From positions 6,328,501-6,392,500 of the forward strand of contig NC_088309.1 in the NCBI RefSeq assembly GCF_910592395.1: DNA of 64,000 nt, read 5' to 3'. The position numbers were made by a program, and so were the translations under genes. The DNA comes from Lineus longissimus. Taxonomy: Eukaryota > Nemertea > Pilidiophora > Heteronemertea > Lineidae. Shown here in pieces: positions 1-10,198 of the stretch. Numbering within the stretch: the stretch's first letter is position 1; the number at the start of each line of letters is the position of its first letter. The notes under the pieces are model-generated. The model saw only the letters and a program-made list of their open reading frames with translations. It had not been told where the DNA came from and did no database searches.

Positions 1-48
1 GGGCTCGCTTCATTTCCATTAGACAACATTTGAATTGCATTGACTTAC

Positions 49-202
49 TGAATTGTTCCAATGACTCTGCTGAGTTGGACTGTGGGTAGGACGTGATGGT
101 CAACACTGGTACACTGTTACCAGAAAGTGTATCACAGAGACTCTGGTTGCGGAAATAGATATTGGATGCATCTATTCCATTCTCCCACTTGTAGATATGT
201 GT
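49..202 (-). CDS. AGTPBP1: AGTPBP1 exon 16: end of CCP N-domain, residues 900-950
   Basis: The exon lies between acceptor CTTTTTCAG and donor TTCA|GTAAGTCA. It encodes [20 protein letters not shown] and [11 protein letters not shown], matching the family segment immediately before the HPGE zinc-binding motif. Later exons lie beyond base 1. Confidence 0.95.
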
Positions 203-3200
203 CTGAAAAAGTGGTTGCAAAGATTTTAAAACTTCGGGTTTTTTTCTTGGCTCTTTCATGGTAGTATAGCCATGAATAGAAAATCTAATGCTATTAGAGG
301 AAGAAAAGAATCCCTCAATCTCACTAAACAAAGAACCTACCTGTAACATAGTGTAAGTGTAAGGGTAATGGTAGGCCAAATAGCACACGTCATTTTCATG
401 CTGGAACTTGACAGTGAATGTAGTTGTGTAGAACATCTTTCCTGGTACACCTCCGGTTGTTTGTGAGCTCCTGAGGAAGTGGTTCTTGTAGTAACAGATG
501 TCAGTGCCTGCTCGCACCCAATGGGGCCGACCAGCAACTGCCTCAGCTACTGAGTACATCACTGGCTGCATTCCTGAAGCGGTAAAAAATTGATCTGAAG
601 GAGGTGCAATGCTATGTGAAGTGGCCAGAAAATGATGCACTTTACTTTTCTTCATCTGAATCCCTTCTCAACAAAGGACACCCCGAACCCTTATGGCAAA
701 GGTGAAAGTCTGGACCAAGACGCTGTTGATGATAATGATGATGATGACAGGTGCATTGTGCGCGAGTCACTGATATCTCTTCCTCTTTCAACTGTGAACC
801 GGTATTGTAATAGGGCCAATAAAATCAGAAATTAAAAAATTCTTACCAAAGTTGAACTGGCTGTTTGGCTTCTCACAGTTGACGATGTTAAACCTGTACT
901 TGATGCCTGCCTCCATGTTGCTGATTTCAAAGTAGAACCACTGGTGATGATGATTGGTGTTGATGTCGGGACTTAGAATCAGATCATATTCATATTGTCG
1001 AACCTGACGAACAAAAAGTTCATGCACAATTTCATCTGGATCCTGTTTGAGTGGGCTGGAGAAACTGGAGAAGTTTTCAAAATTTCTTTTTTGCAAAACT
1101 TGGTTATTCACGAAATCTGTGAAAATAAACACCTACAAAAATTACGTGGTTCACCATACCTGAATCACTCTCCTCAAGTTGCCACTTTCAAACTGTGCAT
1201 TGAAATTCAGAGCGTCAGAGTAATCCTCGGCCCTGCTCACACGCAGCTCATCTCTATTCGTCAGGTTGCTATAGGCTGATGTGTAGGTGCCTTGAGCAGA
1301 CGACACTAACGCATCCATGTTGTATACGACTCGATCTATCACAGTGTCGGGATTTATCATACGGTCAATGTCCTCAAAGATTTTGGCTCTGAAACAGATA
1401 AATATGAAAAAATATATCCCTGGTGTTATCTTATACTTGGCCCGGGACTTTACCACTAACAAAATCTGTAAAACTTAACACGAACCTTTGCACTCCAAAC
1501 TTCCTATCATACTGTGGCTCAGGAAACGGTGGTGGGCGATGGCCATGCAAGTCTGGATACGCAATCTTACTCATCCGGCCAACCGTGACTGTGTTACTGG
1601 CAATCTCTCGTACTATCTCAGGACTATCATTCGTACAATCGTATTCCTCTTCAAAATCGTCTATCATATTCTCATCTCCGGTTTCGGATGAAGCACCACC
1701 AAATGAAATGGAAGACCCGCTACATTCTAAAAACCCATTTCCATCATCTGAACGAGTCCGACTCCTACGACGTGGTGGATATTTGAGGTTTTTTGAGACA
1801 GATGTTTTCTTACTTCCTCTACTACCGCTCGCTGAAGAATTCGACACACCACTTTTCGCCCCGAGTGCTGAATTCGATGGTCTCCTGGCAGACGTTGGGG
1901 AAACTTTTGGACTTAACGATATCACAGTAGCACCAGACTTGAAGTTCGTTGCAGCACCTTCAGAAGAGTTACCACTCACACTATTTTCAGTGATTTTACT
2001 AGTCCTATTGCGAGAGTTTGGAAAATCTAAATCGAAGGGATAACTAGTGTCTAATTTATAAACCGAACTGCAATCTTCACTTGTGCTAAACGTAGGAAAT
2101 TTCGGCAAGCTAGGACAGTCTTGTAATATAGGATTTCGTCGAGAAATGCTATCAGCAGATTTGACACTACGCTGGGGTCGACTCGTTGGTGGTAGGGTAG
2201 CTCTTCCTGACTCAGCAGTTGGGATCACAATTGGTTTATCGGCTGTGTCTTCATCATCAGATCCAGCCTGTTGACAGAACAAGAAAATATTGAAGTAGAA
2301 ATATTATTTTCAGGCACTTCATCAAATACCAATATCCTGTCTGTTTGTACTGTAAACCCTGAGATTTGTGTGATGCTAAAATTTGACAAATTTGCTCATT
2401 TTCATTTGGCGATAGGCAAAATATGATGTTGGCTGCCAGAATTTGGTTACTGGTGTTCCATCCATGTTCATATTTCATTGACAAAAATACATGTATAGTC
2501 ATTGCTTTCTTACTCAGGAAGAGCAATTTTTCAAATAACATTTTGGTTTCAAATGGAAATGAATTACCTCGAACTCAAACAACTCCGGGAAAAACTTCTG
2601 GTACATCTGGAGGTCTGTGGCAGTCCGCAGGTAGGGTGGTTCATTACCCACTTCTTCATCCTTGAATACAGACAAAAACAAATACATTTACAGTGGAACC
2701 TCCTTAAGCGGAAGCCCCTCTATTAAGAAGAACCTCTCTATCAAGGACAGTAGTTTTGATCCAAAATTGGTTGTTTCCATTCAATATGACCTCTCTAATC
2801 AGGACCTCTCAGCTCAATTTTCCTCACTTTGCTCGTCTGAGTTTTGGGCAGGTCACTTCACTGTGCATACAACCTACCTCAGAGTCAGCTCTTTTCTTTT
2901 GGTCCAATTGGTCCTCTTCGGAACTGATGTCATCATCGTTGTCAACAGAGCTATCATCGCCGTTATCGTCAGCAGTAGCAGCCAATGGGGAGGAGTGTGG
3001 CTTTGTTGACGCCAGAGCTAAAAAGGAAACGGACAGATTCAAAACACGGGGAGAGGGGTGTCGGCTGTGATACACAATATATTTATGCATTGCTTAATCG
3101 AAAATTTGGGAAAAAAATAGTACTGACATGTGCATGTATTTGGTTTGAGAGATTACAAAAGTATCTACTGCTTCTTTGCACAGTAAAAATTTCAGTAACT

Positions 3201-6200
3201 TTCAACTCTATTTTTAATTCTGAATACCAAAGTGGATAACATGGTACGTTTTTTTGTTTTTTAAACCTTTAGCGAAGTTACATGTACATTTGGCGACAGC
3301 CCTGTCAGTGTTTTTGCTTTTTCACTCAATATTATTTAGTAACTTCCCTAATCCATTTCAAAAATAAATTAACTCTATACCACGAATGATTTTAAATGAA
3401 TAAAATCGATTGATTAATACATTGTTACTGTTACTAAAACAAAATATTACAGTTATTGGCATGAAGTTGACAAAACATTTGACACGACATGCGGATGTCC
3501 TGGGAAAGTTAGTTAGACAGAAACCAAGACCTATTGTAAGTACGAAAAGTGGAGAAAGCAACATAAATATTGGGAAATCATGTTTGGGAAATAACCTACA
3601 CCAATGTGGGCCATAGGCTATGCCGGGCATAGGTTTTTGACATTGACAGCCCTACCAAATAGAATGTTCACATTGTAAAACATTTGGTGATATTGAATGC
3701 TTTTTAGAATCAATGATATCCAAAAGATATGCGGACCGAGACGTTTATGATATATTGTGGCGATTAATTAATTAAATGACAGGGGCAAATGCAGAATAAG
3801 CAATATTTTACAGCAAGCCATTAAAAGTGCATGCTTTGGTCCAGAATCCCTCACCACTGATTAAAGGACATGCATGGTAACACCATCCAACAAGAATACT
3901 GCCCGAGTGTCTGATCAGCGCCATCTGATGGCATGAGTTGTTTCTCTCCGGCCTCCAAAGGTGAAAGAGTGAGGTCAAAGGTGAAGGATGAGAGGCTTCG
4001 AGCCAGAGAAAATCAACGAGTGCGATCTGGTGCCGAGGACCAGACACAAGGGCCGTAAACATATTCATCATATACCACATGCATCCCAAAAATACCCCAA
4101 AAAATGTCAACTGACATGTGTTCTAGCTCTTTTTAGATAGAAAATTTGGATGGTTTTCATAGCATGTCTGACAGATCAATACATTTTGAGTATATGATGA
4201 AAAGAAATACCCCAAAACCTATGAATAATAAAATGAAACCTTTTTTAGGTTTTTTAGCAGGCACCACTTCCCTGGTCACCAAACCTTCAAAAATGAAACA
4301 ATTGTTTTTTATAACAATGAGGATAACTTTCACTTCATGTAGCGCTTTTCTGAGGTGGTATCACAAACCACGGTCAAAGTACTTCTTGGTAATGATTACT
4401 ATCCTGGTTTCCACAGAAATATATCTGGGGTTTAGAGGAGCTGCTATAATGCCATCATTGAACTCAATCATCAGTGAGCGTGAGTAGGACCCATAAGCTT
4501 TCGATCATGAGATCGAAGCTCTTCCACAGTGCTACTGCTGCCCCATGAGATATACTTTTTAAGAACTACGAAATTTCAATCTTGCTGCCCAATGTCAGGC
4601 AATAACACGATATTGGTCACAACTTCCAATGTGCGCTCAGACCTCTTGAGACTTGAGGTAAAATGACTAACTACGCCATACCATTCTGCATGAACACAAA
4701 TCCCTAAATCAGTACATCCGTCAGAAATAAAAACTTTCATTACCTTCTGGGCACACTTCAATGATATGGAAATCGCTCTCGGGTAACGGGAACACCAACG
4801 TACTCCTAACGGCGGGTACTGGCATCTTGTTCTTGGGGAAGCATCGCCTCATTATGAAGCTGGCAGTGAAGATGAGGCTCTCGAGCTCGCGGACTTCAAC
4901 AGACTCTTGGCAGGCTGTGTATAAGAATCGAATGCCGTCTGCCTCCATCAGGGCTTTCCTTCCTGATTCTGAAAAATTTGAATTCACATGTATTTCATTC
5001 TTGACAATCAAGGATGATCGCTGGCATATTCCAACGGCATTAGGCTTATAATCAGGAGGTCATTGTGTCAATAACGAATAAGGGAGGTTCTGCTCTTTCA
5101 TCTGAAGCGCAGGGTCGCGAACAAGCAATTTAAGTCGCAGTGAATTGTGACTATAATCACTGCTATGTGCAACAATCGCAGGTTGCAGCCAAGTAAGTTG
5201 CGTGTTCGTGGGCACTTGAGTGTCCTTGAGAAAGACACTTAACCATTTATATTGTTTAAATCTGTGCTTGGCCACCATTCTATCCAGGGGAGTGACACTC
5301 TTCGTCACTTAAAAAATGCTTTGAAATCCAGGTTGATTTTCAAATGTTTCAATACTTACTAAGATTAATGATATGTCTAAGTACGCTCAGAATAGACTTG
5401 CGAAGAGCAATGTGTCTGTTCTTAGTGTCCGCCCTATGCCAATCATAAAACATGGTCAGCAGAATAGGGACACCACCCTGGCCTACTGCTCGAGCAGAAT
5501 TACTCTCTGAAAAGAACGAACGATATATTACATGTATATATAGAGGTATATTTCGTACCAAAAATCTGTCCGAAAACTAAGCCCCTAGTTTCATATTATG
5601 GTTTATATCATGAAGTTTATGACGATGATCCGGTGATTTTAAAAGAGGGTGTTCAAATTTCAAATCTAAGCAATTTGGTAGGCCTAGGCACTGGTTGTCA
5701 GTAAGAATACAGAATGGACTGGTTAAAAGAGACCTTCAAGAAAACTTGAAATCATACCCAAGTAGACTATGACTGTAAATGCAGGCTTCTGCCCCAAGGG
5801 ATAAGGGGCATGACGATGAGGGAGTGGGTGTAAGGTCTTGATCACTTTCTACTTACTTGATTTGACCAACAAGCCCAGGGTATCCAGCGCATGTTTGACA
5901 ATGGTCAAATGTTTTCTTCCACAAATTTGGAGGATCTTGAATAAGTAGGTTACAGCACCATTCTTTCCCAGGTAGGAGGCATTCACAGCTGGAAGGAAGA
6001 GTCATAGTTAGGTACATCTTCATCAAAAACTACTAAGTATAAAAAACTGTACATTTTCAAATTTTTCATACAGTTTTTTTGTTTGAAATACATCATGATT
6101 TGAATAGGTGCTTTGAATTTCATTTCATGTACCGGTACGTCAACTTGAATAGAAACAACCAATTTGGGACCAACACTAATAGGTCCTTAATAGTGAGGTT

Positions 6201-8778
6201 GTTCCTAATAGAGAGGTGTCCACTAAGGGAGGTTCCACGGCAGTCAAATTGTTAAGGAGCCAGGTCACTGCGACAAGATGGAAACTGACTTCAACCAGTG
6301 TTGTCATTCATTCTTGCACTGAATGAACTGTCCGTAATATCAATCAGATCAGGCCGTCTCAAACAAACATATTATCCATAAATCAATTAATTATCAATTC
6401 CAGAAATGACTGGTTCTACGAGGTCAATACAGGATGAATAGTTTCCAAGAGGGTTATCGTCTTTATGTTCTATGATAAGTACTTCAAGTGTCTTCAATTC
6501 AAGGACTCAGTTTTTTCGATACTCGGTCAATTTAGGACCTTTTGAGATTATTTTTGGACCAGTATTCACAACATTCAGAAAATGGGCAGTGAGAGTGGGA
6601 TGCGGTTGGATCAAACTTGAATACTAATGACTATAGAACATGCAGTAACAATTTCTAAAGCATTGTAAAAATCTTTGCTTACCATTTGCCGAATACAGTT
6701 TCAGGACATGCAGCAGTGGTTGGAGGACCTTATACCCGGACAGGTGATTCCTTATCATGCCGAGTGTCACTCCAAGAGCCTGGCCAAGCCGCGCCTTCAC
6801 ACCAAACTTACGATCTGAAACACAGAACACTGACTTTTAAGTATTGTGCATAGCAGTCCGAGTGGTAGATGCTGCAAACTTGTGGAAGTGATTATTGAAA
6901 AGGCTGCCCTTAGATATATACTTTGAGCATGCTCCACGGATCCACCAGATGTTTGTATCAGCATTGTCCTACCCCTCTTGACCTACCACTCGTGGGACAG
7001 AAAGAACCCAGGGGGTTACACCCAAACGAAGTGTTTGCACATCTGTGGTCCACTTCAAATAAAGCTGACAGACCATGTACGAGTATATTGTTGCAATGGT
7101 CATGGTTTGCTTGTCTATGAATCAAACAATATCTGCCATACCAGACACGTAACGAGTTAATTAATAATCAGTTCACCTTTTGGTCCAAGTTTGGCCAGGG
7201 CTTGGTGGCAAGAGATAATGAAATCTGGATGTGAGCTTTGTTCCTTGGATTCCTGGACCAAGACATGAAACAGGACTTGAGTAGCACCGTGGGCGACGAA
7301 TATGGATGCTCTCTTTCCAACCTCTGGAAATAAATAAAAGATTTAGTGATGGTACAATAAAACAAGTCTTATCATTTGCATTGGGGCCCGCAGTCTCAGG
7401 GGTATAATTTTTGGAGAGCCCCATTAATTGCTTCTATTCCAATCCACCCATGGCAATTACTTACGAGCTCTTCCAATCAGCTCAATCACCACCAGCACTA
7501 TGTTATGAAGGACAGTAGAATCTGATGCCAACTGAAACAAAGATGAAAGATGAATTGAAAAATCTTAACTTAAACTTTTGATTATTTTCTAAAAAGAATG
7601 TATACATGCACCAGTACATGCGTGCATGCACCCTCAAAACATTTTCTTCATAGTGCGGCAGCAAGGTTTACTGAACCAAAGCATATTGACAGCTGATCAA
7701 GTATAGAACATGTACCAGGTTATTTATGAACCACTCTAAATGTAGATTTGATCCACATTCATGCCTGGGCTATTTGCTGGTGCTATTTAATGAGAGGAAA
7801 ATTGAAATCTATATCATCAGATCAATTGACTGGTGTGCATATACCCTGCTGATTTCCCAAGGTCAAACACTGCCAGCATATTTTATTGCGTTCGACCGGA
7901 ATACATTTTCTGTTTTAGTTCTAAACGGTCATAAGTTCATTTTTTTCATGTGTACATCATTTACATAATGTGTTTTAATAGTGACAGACTTTATTATGTC
8001 AACAGGGTAAAACTAGTTCCCTACTATGTAGTTTTAAAACTCAAAGCAAACTATTTGACGAGCCAAGTGTTGTTACCGACCAGGTCCAAAATAATAGGTA
8101 ACATGCTTGAGGAGAACTTGAGGGTATTTACCAAATAAAGCACAATATTTAGGCTTTATTCATGTCATTGCAACTTACCTCTAAAGTTGTAATCAGAGTG
8201 TCAACATAGCCACCATTCTTCACTAAACTGTCCCGGTTCAACTTGTCTGAAATACATTTATATAGGAATGCTTTAAAAAGTATGTAACATTAGAAATGGG
8301 ATTGCCTTTGTGGCTTTTCTATTCAAATTCCATTAAGAAATTCGACCCATCAGGACACCTCTCATAGGCCAGCATTTCTCAGCCCCAAGGGTGTCCCAAA
8401 TAGGGAAGTTCTATTTTACTGTACACTTTATTTTAAACATTAAAGTTGTCTTGATGGGCATTTGGCTGATCTATTGAGCCTGCTAGCTTGCAAATATAGA
8501 TTTATCCCTATACAGATCTAATCCATTGCTACTAGTAATACAGTTATAGACGGAAAATTATCATTATTCCATCAGGCAGTACATTATTATTCTAAAATAA
8601 ACGTTCCAATCAAAAAAGTTGTTGACAAGTTACCTTGTGTGTTGACGCAGTTGAGCAACTTGGATGAATTGTAACGATACTGTTGTATATCATCAGAATT
8701 CGACCGCACAGAACTGCGGTGATTGTTCAACTTGTCAAGACTTTCGAAGAGTGTCCTGTACCGGCAACCTCGTTCCAT
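49..8778 (-). CDS. AGTPBP1: Cytosolic carboxypeptidase 1 (CCP1/Nna1), 5' 15 coding exons, gene runs off the window
   Basis: This gene encodes a cytosolic metallocarboxypeptidase that trims polyglutamate side chains and C-terminal glutamates from tubulin and other proteins. I joined 15 minus-strand coding exons: 8634-8778, 8179-8246, 7465-7531, 7177-7323, 6683-6814, 5857-5988, 5360-5506, 4744-4968, 2878-3017, 2568-2660, 1486-2267, 1160-1388, 847-1003, 341-573 and 49-202. All junctions are GT-AG and all phases agree, giving 950 codons plus one base. Residues 1 to about 354 form the helical, armadillo-like region ([43 protein letters not shown]). Residues 355 to about 650 are an acidic, serine-rich linker. 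Residues from about 665 form the CCP N-domain (HPPPF-like [50 protein letters not shown]). Vertebrate CCP1 is about 1200 residues, so the HPGE zinc-binding catalytic part lies beyond base 1. The close alternative is CCP4 (AGBL1), which has the same layout; overall similarity to CCP1 favours AGTPBP1. Confidence 0.95.
341..573 (-). CDS. AGTPBP1: AGTPBP1 exon 15: CCP N-domain, residues 822-899
   Basis: The exon lies between acceptor TTTACCGCTTCAG and donor TTACAG|GTAGGTTC. It encodes [32 protein letters not shown] and [17 protein letters not shown]. These are among the most conserved blocks N-terminal to the catalytic domain. Confidence 0.97.
847..1003 (-). CDS. AGTPBP1: AGTPBP1 exon 14: CCP N-domain, residues 770-821
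   Basis: The exon lies between acceptor TTTGTTCGTCAG and donor TTTG|GTAAGAAT. It encodes [20 protein letters not shown], then [20 protein letters not shown]. The acceptor was chosen because [10 protein letters not shown] continues VIQ exactly as in CCP1. The frame stays open upstream to about 1132, so that longer reading is intron read-through. Confidence 0.97.
1160..1388 (-). CDS. AGTPBP1: AGTPBP1 exon 13: CCP N-domain, residues 693-769
   Basis: The exon lies between acceptor ATCTGTTTCAG and donor ATTCAG|GTATGGTG. It encodes [24 protein letters not shown] and [14 protein letters not shown]. The F-E-S-G-N-L motif is diagnostic for cytosolic carboxypeptidases. Confidence 0.96.
1486..2267 (-). 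CDS. AGTPBP1: AGTPBP1 exon 12: long serine-rich linker and entry to the CCP N-domain, residues 433-692
   Basis: This is the largest exon (782 bases, 260 codons plus 2 bases). It opens at acceptor TTCTGTCAACAG with [20 protein letters not shown] (compare the PIVVPTA motif of CCP1). About 190 serine-, arginine- and proline-rich residues of low conservation follow, including the basic run [10 protein letters not shown]. The acidic stretch DDFEEEYD leads into [19 protein letters not shown] and KFGVQR, the start of the CCP N-domain. Its donor reads CAAAG|GTTCGTG, with T at +3. The junction is fixed by the protein match [13 protein letters not shown] into the next exon. Confidence 0.93.
2568..2660 (-). 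CDS. AGTPBP1: AGTPBP1 exon 11, residues 402-432
   Basis: The exon lies between acceptor TGTATTCAAG and donor GAG|GTAATTCA. It encodes 31 residues with [18 protein letters not shown], equivalent to the conserved DLKMYEHLFPEL segment of the family. Confidence 0.9.
2689..2820 (+). mobile_element. pogo/Tigger-like terminal fragment in AGTPBP1 intron
   Basis: The fragment starts TACAGTGGAACCTCCTTAAG and continues with degenerate repeats of CCTCTCTATTAAGGACA, then AAAATTGGTTGTTTCCATTC. The TA plus CAGTGGAACC end is typical of pogo-group terminal inverted repeats. The same internal words recur inverted at 6145-6240. Only one end is visible before exon 10. Confidence 0.6.
2878..3017 (-). CDS. AGTPBP1: AGTPBP1 exon 10: acidic linker, residues 355-401
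   Basis: The exon lies between acceptor CCTTTTTAG and donor GAG|GTAGGTTG. It encodes a serine/aspartate-rich segment ([23 protein letters not shown]) like the acidic linker of vertebrate CCP1. It leaves in phase 0. Confidence 0.88.
3018..4743. other. AGTPBP1 intron 9, no gene
   Basis: This 1.7-kb intron separates the acidic-linker exon from exon 9. It is AT-rich with short open frames that lack splice context or family resemblance. I see no repeat ends in it. Confidence 0.6.
4744..4968 (-). CDS. AGTPBP1: AGTPBP1 exon 9, residues 280-354
   Basis: The exon lies between acceptor AAATTTTTCAG and donor GAAG|GTAATGAA. It contains [20 protein letters not shown] and [13 protein letters not shown], matching the last armadillo-like segment of CCP1. 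It ends at the start of the variable linker. Confidence 0.94.
4969..5359. other. AGTPBP1 intron 8, no gene
   Basis: I see nothing beyond ordinary AT-rich intron sequence. The GGAGG and GAATAAGG words near 5060-5090 have no supporting context. Confidence 0.5.
5360..5506 (-). CDS. AGTPBP1: AGTPBP1 exon 8, residues 231-279
   Basis: The exon lies between acceptor CTTTTCAG and donor CTTA|GTAAGTAT. It encodes [13 protein letters not shown] and [18 protein letters not shown]. The DWHR-x5-RH motif is conserved in CCP1. Confidence 0.94.
5507..5856. other. AGTPBP1 intron 7, no gene
   Basis: This is ordinary intron sequence with a TACATGTATATATA stretch at 5528-5541 and no recognisable element. Confidence 0.5.
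5857..5988 (-). CDS. AGTPBP1: AGTPBP1 exon 7, residues 187-230
   Basis: The exon lies between acceptor CCTTCCAG and donor TCAA|GTAAGTAG. It encodes [20 protein letters not shown] and then [18 protein letters not shown], two helices with the conserved LGKNG turn. Confidence 0.93.
6145..6240 (-). mobile_element. pogo/Tigger-like terminal fragment in AGTPBP1 intron
   Basis: Read on the minus strand it begins CCGTGGAACCTCCCTTAG and continues with GGACACCTCTCTATTAGGAA and CCAAATTGGTTGTTTC. This is the same family as 2689-2820 but in opposite orientation. Only the terminal hundred bases are recognisable. Confidence 0.6.
6683..6814 (-). CDS. AGTPBP1: AGTPBP1 exon 6, residues 143-186
   Basis: The exon lies between acceptor TGTGTTTCAG and donor AATG|GTAAGCAA. 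It opens with [10 protein letters not shown], a signature of CCP1 proteins, and ends LKLYSAN. Confidence 0.94.
6815..7176. other. AGTPBP1 intron 5, no gene
   Basis: Two overlapping plus-strand frames (6923-7160) are open for 60 to 65 codons but show no family resemblance. They look like chance. Confidence 0.5.
7177..7323 (-). CDS. AGTPBP1: AGTPBP1 exon 5, residues 94-142
   Basis: The exon lies between acceptor TTATTTCCAG and donor AAAG|GTGAACTG. It encodes [18 protein letters not shown] followed by a second helix ending ALAKLGPK. The G-A-T-Q-V-L and L-A-K-x-G-P-K patterns match the CCP1 family. Confidence 0.92.
7465..7531 (-). CDS. AGTPBP1: AGTPBP1 exon 4, residues 72-93
   Basis: The exon lies between acceptor TTTGTTTCAG and donor GCTC|GTAAGTAA. 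It encodes [20 protein letters not shown], a hydrophobic helix of the armadillo-like region, and leaves in phase 1. Confidence 0.85.
7532..8178. other. AGTPBP1 intron 3, no gene
   Basis: This AT-rich intron has GTACATGCGTGCATGCA near 7610. No repeat ends or coding signals were recognised. Confidence 0.5.
8179..8246 (-). CDS. AGTPBP1: AGTPBP1 exon 3, residues 49-71
   Basis: The exon lies between acceptor TATTTCAG and donor GAG|GTAAGTTG. It encodes [18 protein letters not shown], typical of a helical repeat turn. It enters in phase 1 and leaves in phase 0. Confidence 0.85.
8330..8423. mobile_element. Degenerate pogo-like MITE copy
   Basis: The right end reads, on the minus strand, TACAGTAAAATAGAACTTCC followed by CTATTTGGGACACCC. 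The left part contains CATTAAGAAATTCGACCC and AGGACACCTCTCATAGG. It belongs to the same family as the copies at 2689, 6145 and 26553 but is more decayed. Confidence 0.5.
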
Positions 8779-8864
8779 GTTGGTGAGAAGGTGATGCTGA
8801 AACTCAGCGTAAGGTGGTAAATATCAAAGATCTTCAGTGCATTGCTACATCTCGATCAACAGGC
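8634..8864 (-). CDS. AGTPBP1: AGTPBP1 exon 2: start codon and residues 1-48
   Basis: The exon runs from acceptor TTTCAG|GCC to donor ACAAG|GTAACTTG. The ATG is at 8778-8776 with A at -3 (ACCAACATGG). Upstream in the same frame is a TGA near 8827 with no ATG between, which supports this start. The coding part, 8634-8778, begins [17 protein letters not shown] and ends in phase 1. Bases 8779-8864 are 5' UTR. Confidence 0.85.
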
Positions 8865-8944
8865 CTGAAAGTGTACAAAAAGACAATCTACATGTATAAA
8901 CGACCATATTGGCTGGAAACAACCTATAACTCCCTGCCAGAATG

Positions 8945-9090
8945 CAGGGTTTCCCCCAGAGGGGGGGCAAGGGGGGCAGTTGCCCCCCCCTAAATTGTCC
9001 AAAAACAGGCAAAATTTGTTGTTTTGACCAGGATTTACTGCAAAATTATGGTTTTGCCCCCCCTTGAATTTATTTCTGGCAGAAACACTG
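8945..9090. mobile_element. Short hAT-like MITE with G/C-tract hairpin in AGTPBP1 intron 1
   Basis: The element starts CAGGGTTTCCCCCAGAG and ends CTGGCAGAAACACTG, giving imperfect inverted ends of the hAT-like CAGTGTTTC-CCAGA type. It is flanked on both sides by GAATG (8940-8944 and 9091-9095). The left arm forms a hairpin between GGGGGGCA and TGCCCCCCCC. At 146 bp it carries no transposase. The 5-bp flank is shorter than the 8 bp usual for hAT, so the superfamily is uncertain. Confidence 0.6.
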
Positions 9091-9558
9091 GAATGTATAA
9101 CATTCTTGCTGTCACATGCCAGAACAACAACCTTGAAAATAATTCAGCTGCATTGCAGGTTGTCTCTTCTGTTATATAGCACAGAAAATAACAGTAACAC
9201 CACACAAATGATTCACCAATTTACAGGGTTTATAACACAAATCTCAGTAAACAGGGTGCATGCTTTCTTATACAAATAAAGACTACACACAGCAAGGCAG
9301 TGTGAAAACTCACCCAAACATAACCAATCAATAGTCATTAGCAATTATGACCTCACAGCATGCTTGAGAAGTCTGCCATGCCAAAAAAGGTTTTGTGGGA
9401 TCATGTATGAACTGGAGCTTTTTCATGTCCTCTGGACTTTTTAGTCCAATTGCACAGTCTGAATGTGTGAAAAATGGGTAAAAATCAGTGCCACGATTCA
9501 CACCGGCCCACAAGAGAATTGTAAGAATATGGGTACAAGCACTGGCCACTGCCCTTCT

Positions 9559-9605
9559 AGCCCCCCCCCCCCCCCCCCCCACACACACACACCACCACCA
9601 CCAAC
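9559..9605 (+). repeat. Compound microsatellite: poly(C), (AC)n, (ACC)n
   Basis: About 21 consecutive C are followed by (AC)6 and CACCACCACCACC. It sits in AGTPBP1 intron 1. The long open frames on both strands here are products of the simple repeat. Confidence 0.95.
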
Positions 9606-9948
9606 TGGCCCCAGCAATTTGATACAAACTTTCAACTTGAGGAAGCGCACGGCCAGTGCTGACATGGCAGTGCTCTCCATAGGGCCTAGTCAGGGACGAT
9701 TTGTCAGGGCAGCCCACCCTACCTCACTCTCGAATTTTGTAAAGGATTTCTAGCAGCGCTAGGGCCAGTTTACCCTGCCTGATGAGTGCAATGTCAATGT
9801 GAATGTCAATGTGCATGTAGTAATGCAATGCATGCTGTACATCAATGCATTACGTCACAAAATCTGGCTTTTTTGGATGTTTCCTCCATAATGATCACAA
9901 CAAATCTCCAACAGAACACATCTGTACATTCTGTTTTTCAAGACTTAC

Positions 9949-10045
9949 CTAATGGATTAAGAGTTTTCGTCAGGAATCGGTGAATAAAACGGGAATACTT
10001 GACGATTACAAATCGGAAATAATCACAACACATTCGATCACCGTC
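9949..10045 (-). other. AGTPBP1: AGTPBP1 untranslated first exon (3' edge exact, 5' edge approximate)
   Basis: A strong minus-strand donor, CATTAG|GTAAGTCTTG, ends an exon at 9949. The next acceptor downstream (CACTTTCAG at 8865-8873) opens the exon with the start codon. Promoter-type motifs lie at 10043-10198, so transcription probably starts close to 10045-10130. No ATG-initiated frame joins this exon to the coding exon, so it is taken as 5' UTR. The 5' boundary is a guess. Confidence 0.6.
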
Positions 10046-10198
10046 ACGTGACCAGTATGACGCAGGGGATTTCCCGCAGAAGGCGGTCGGGTGTCCCCAG
10101 CTATACACTCCCGAGGCAGGGTATGTTACGGACAACGACACCACCAGTTACAATCAGCTCAACAGGGCCGGCACTCGCTTGGTATGGATCTCGCGAGA
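10043..10198 (-). promoter_or_regulatory. Probable AGTPBP1 promoter with palindromic factor sites
   Basis: Three clean motifs lie just upstream of the proposed first exon. GTCACGTGAC (10043-10052) is a perfect E-box palindrome of the USF/MITF/TFEB (CLEAR) type. GGGGATTTCCC (10065-10075) is a kappa-B-like site. TCTCGCGAGA (10189-10198) is the palindrome bound by BANP at CpG-rich housekeeping promoters in vertebrates. The stretch is CpG-richer than its surroundings and has no TATA box, as expected for a broadly expressed gene. Whether these factors act here is inference. Confidence 0.55.

Noticed and set aside
9328-9753. Long open frames on both strands around 9.5 kb
   Set aside because: They run through the poly(C)/(AC)n microsatellite and have no recognised homology.
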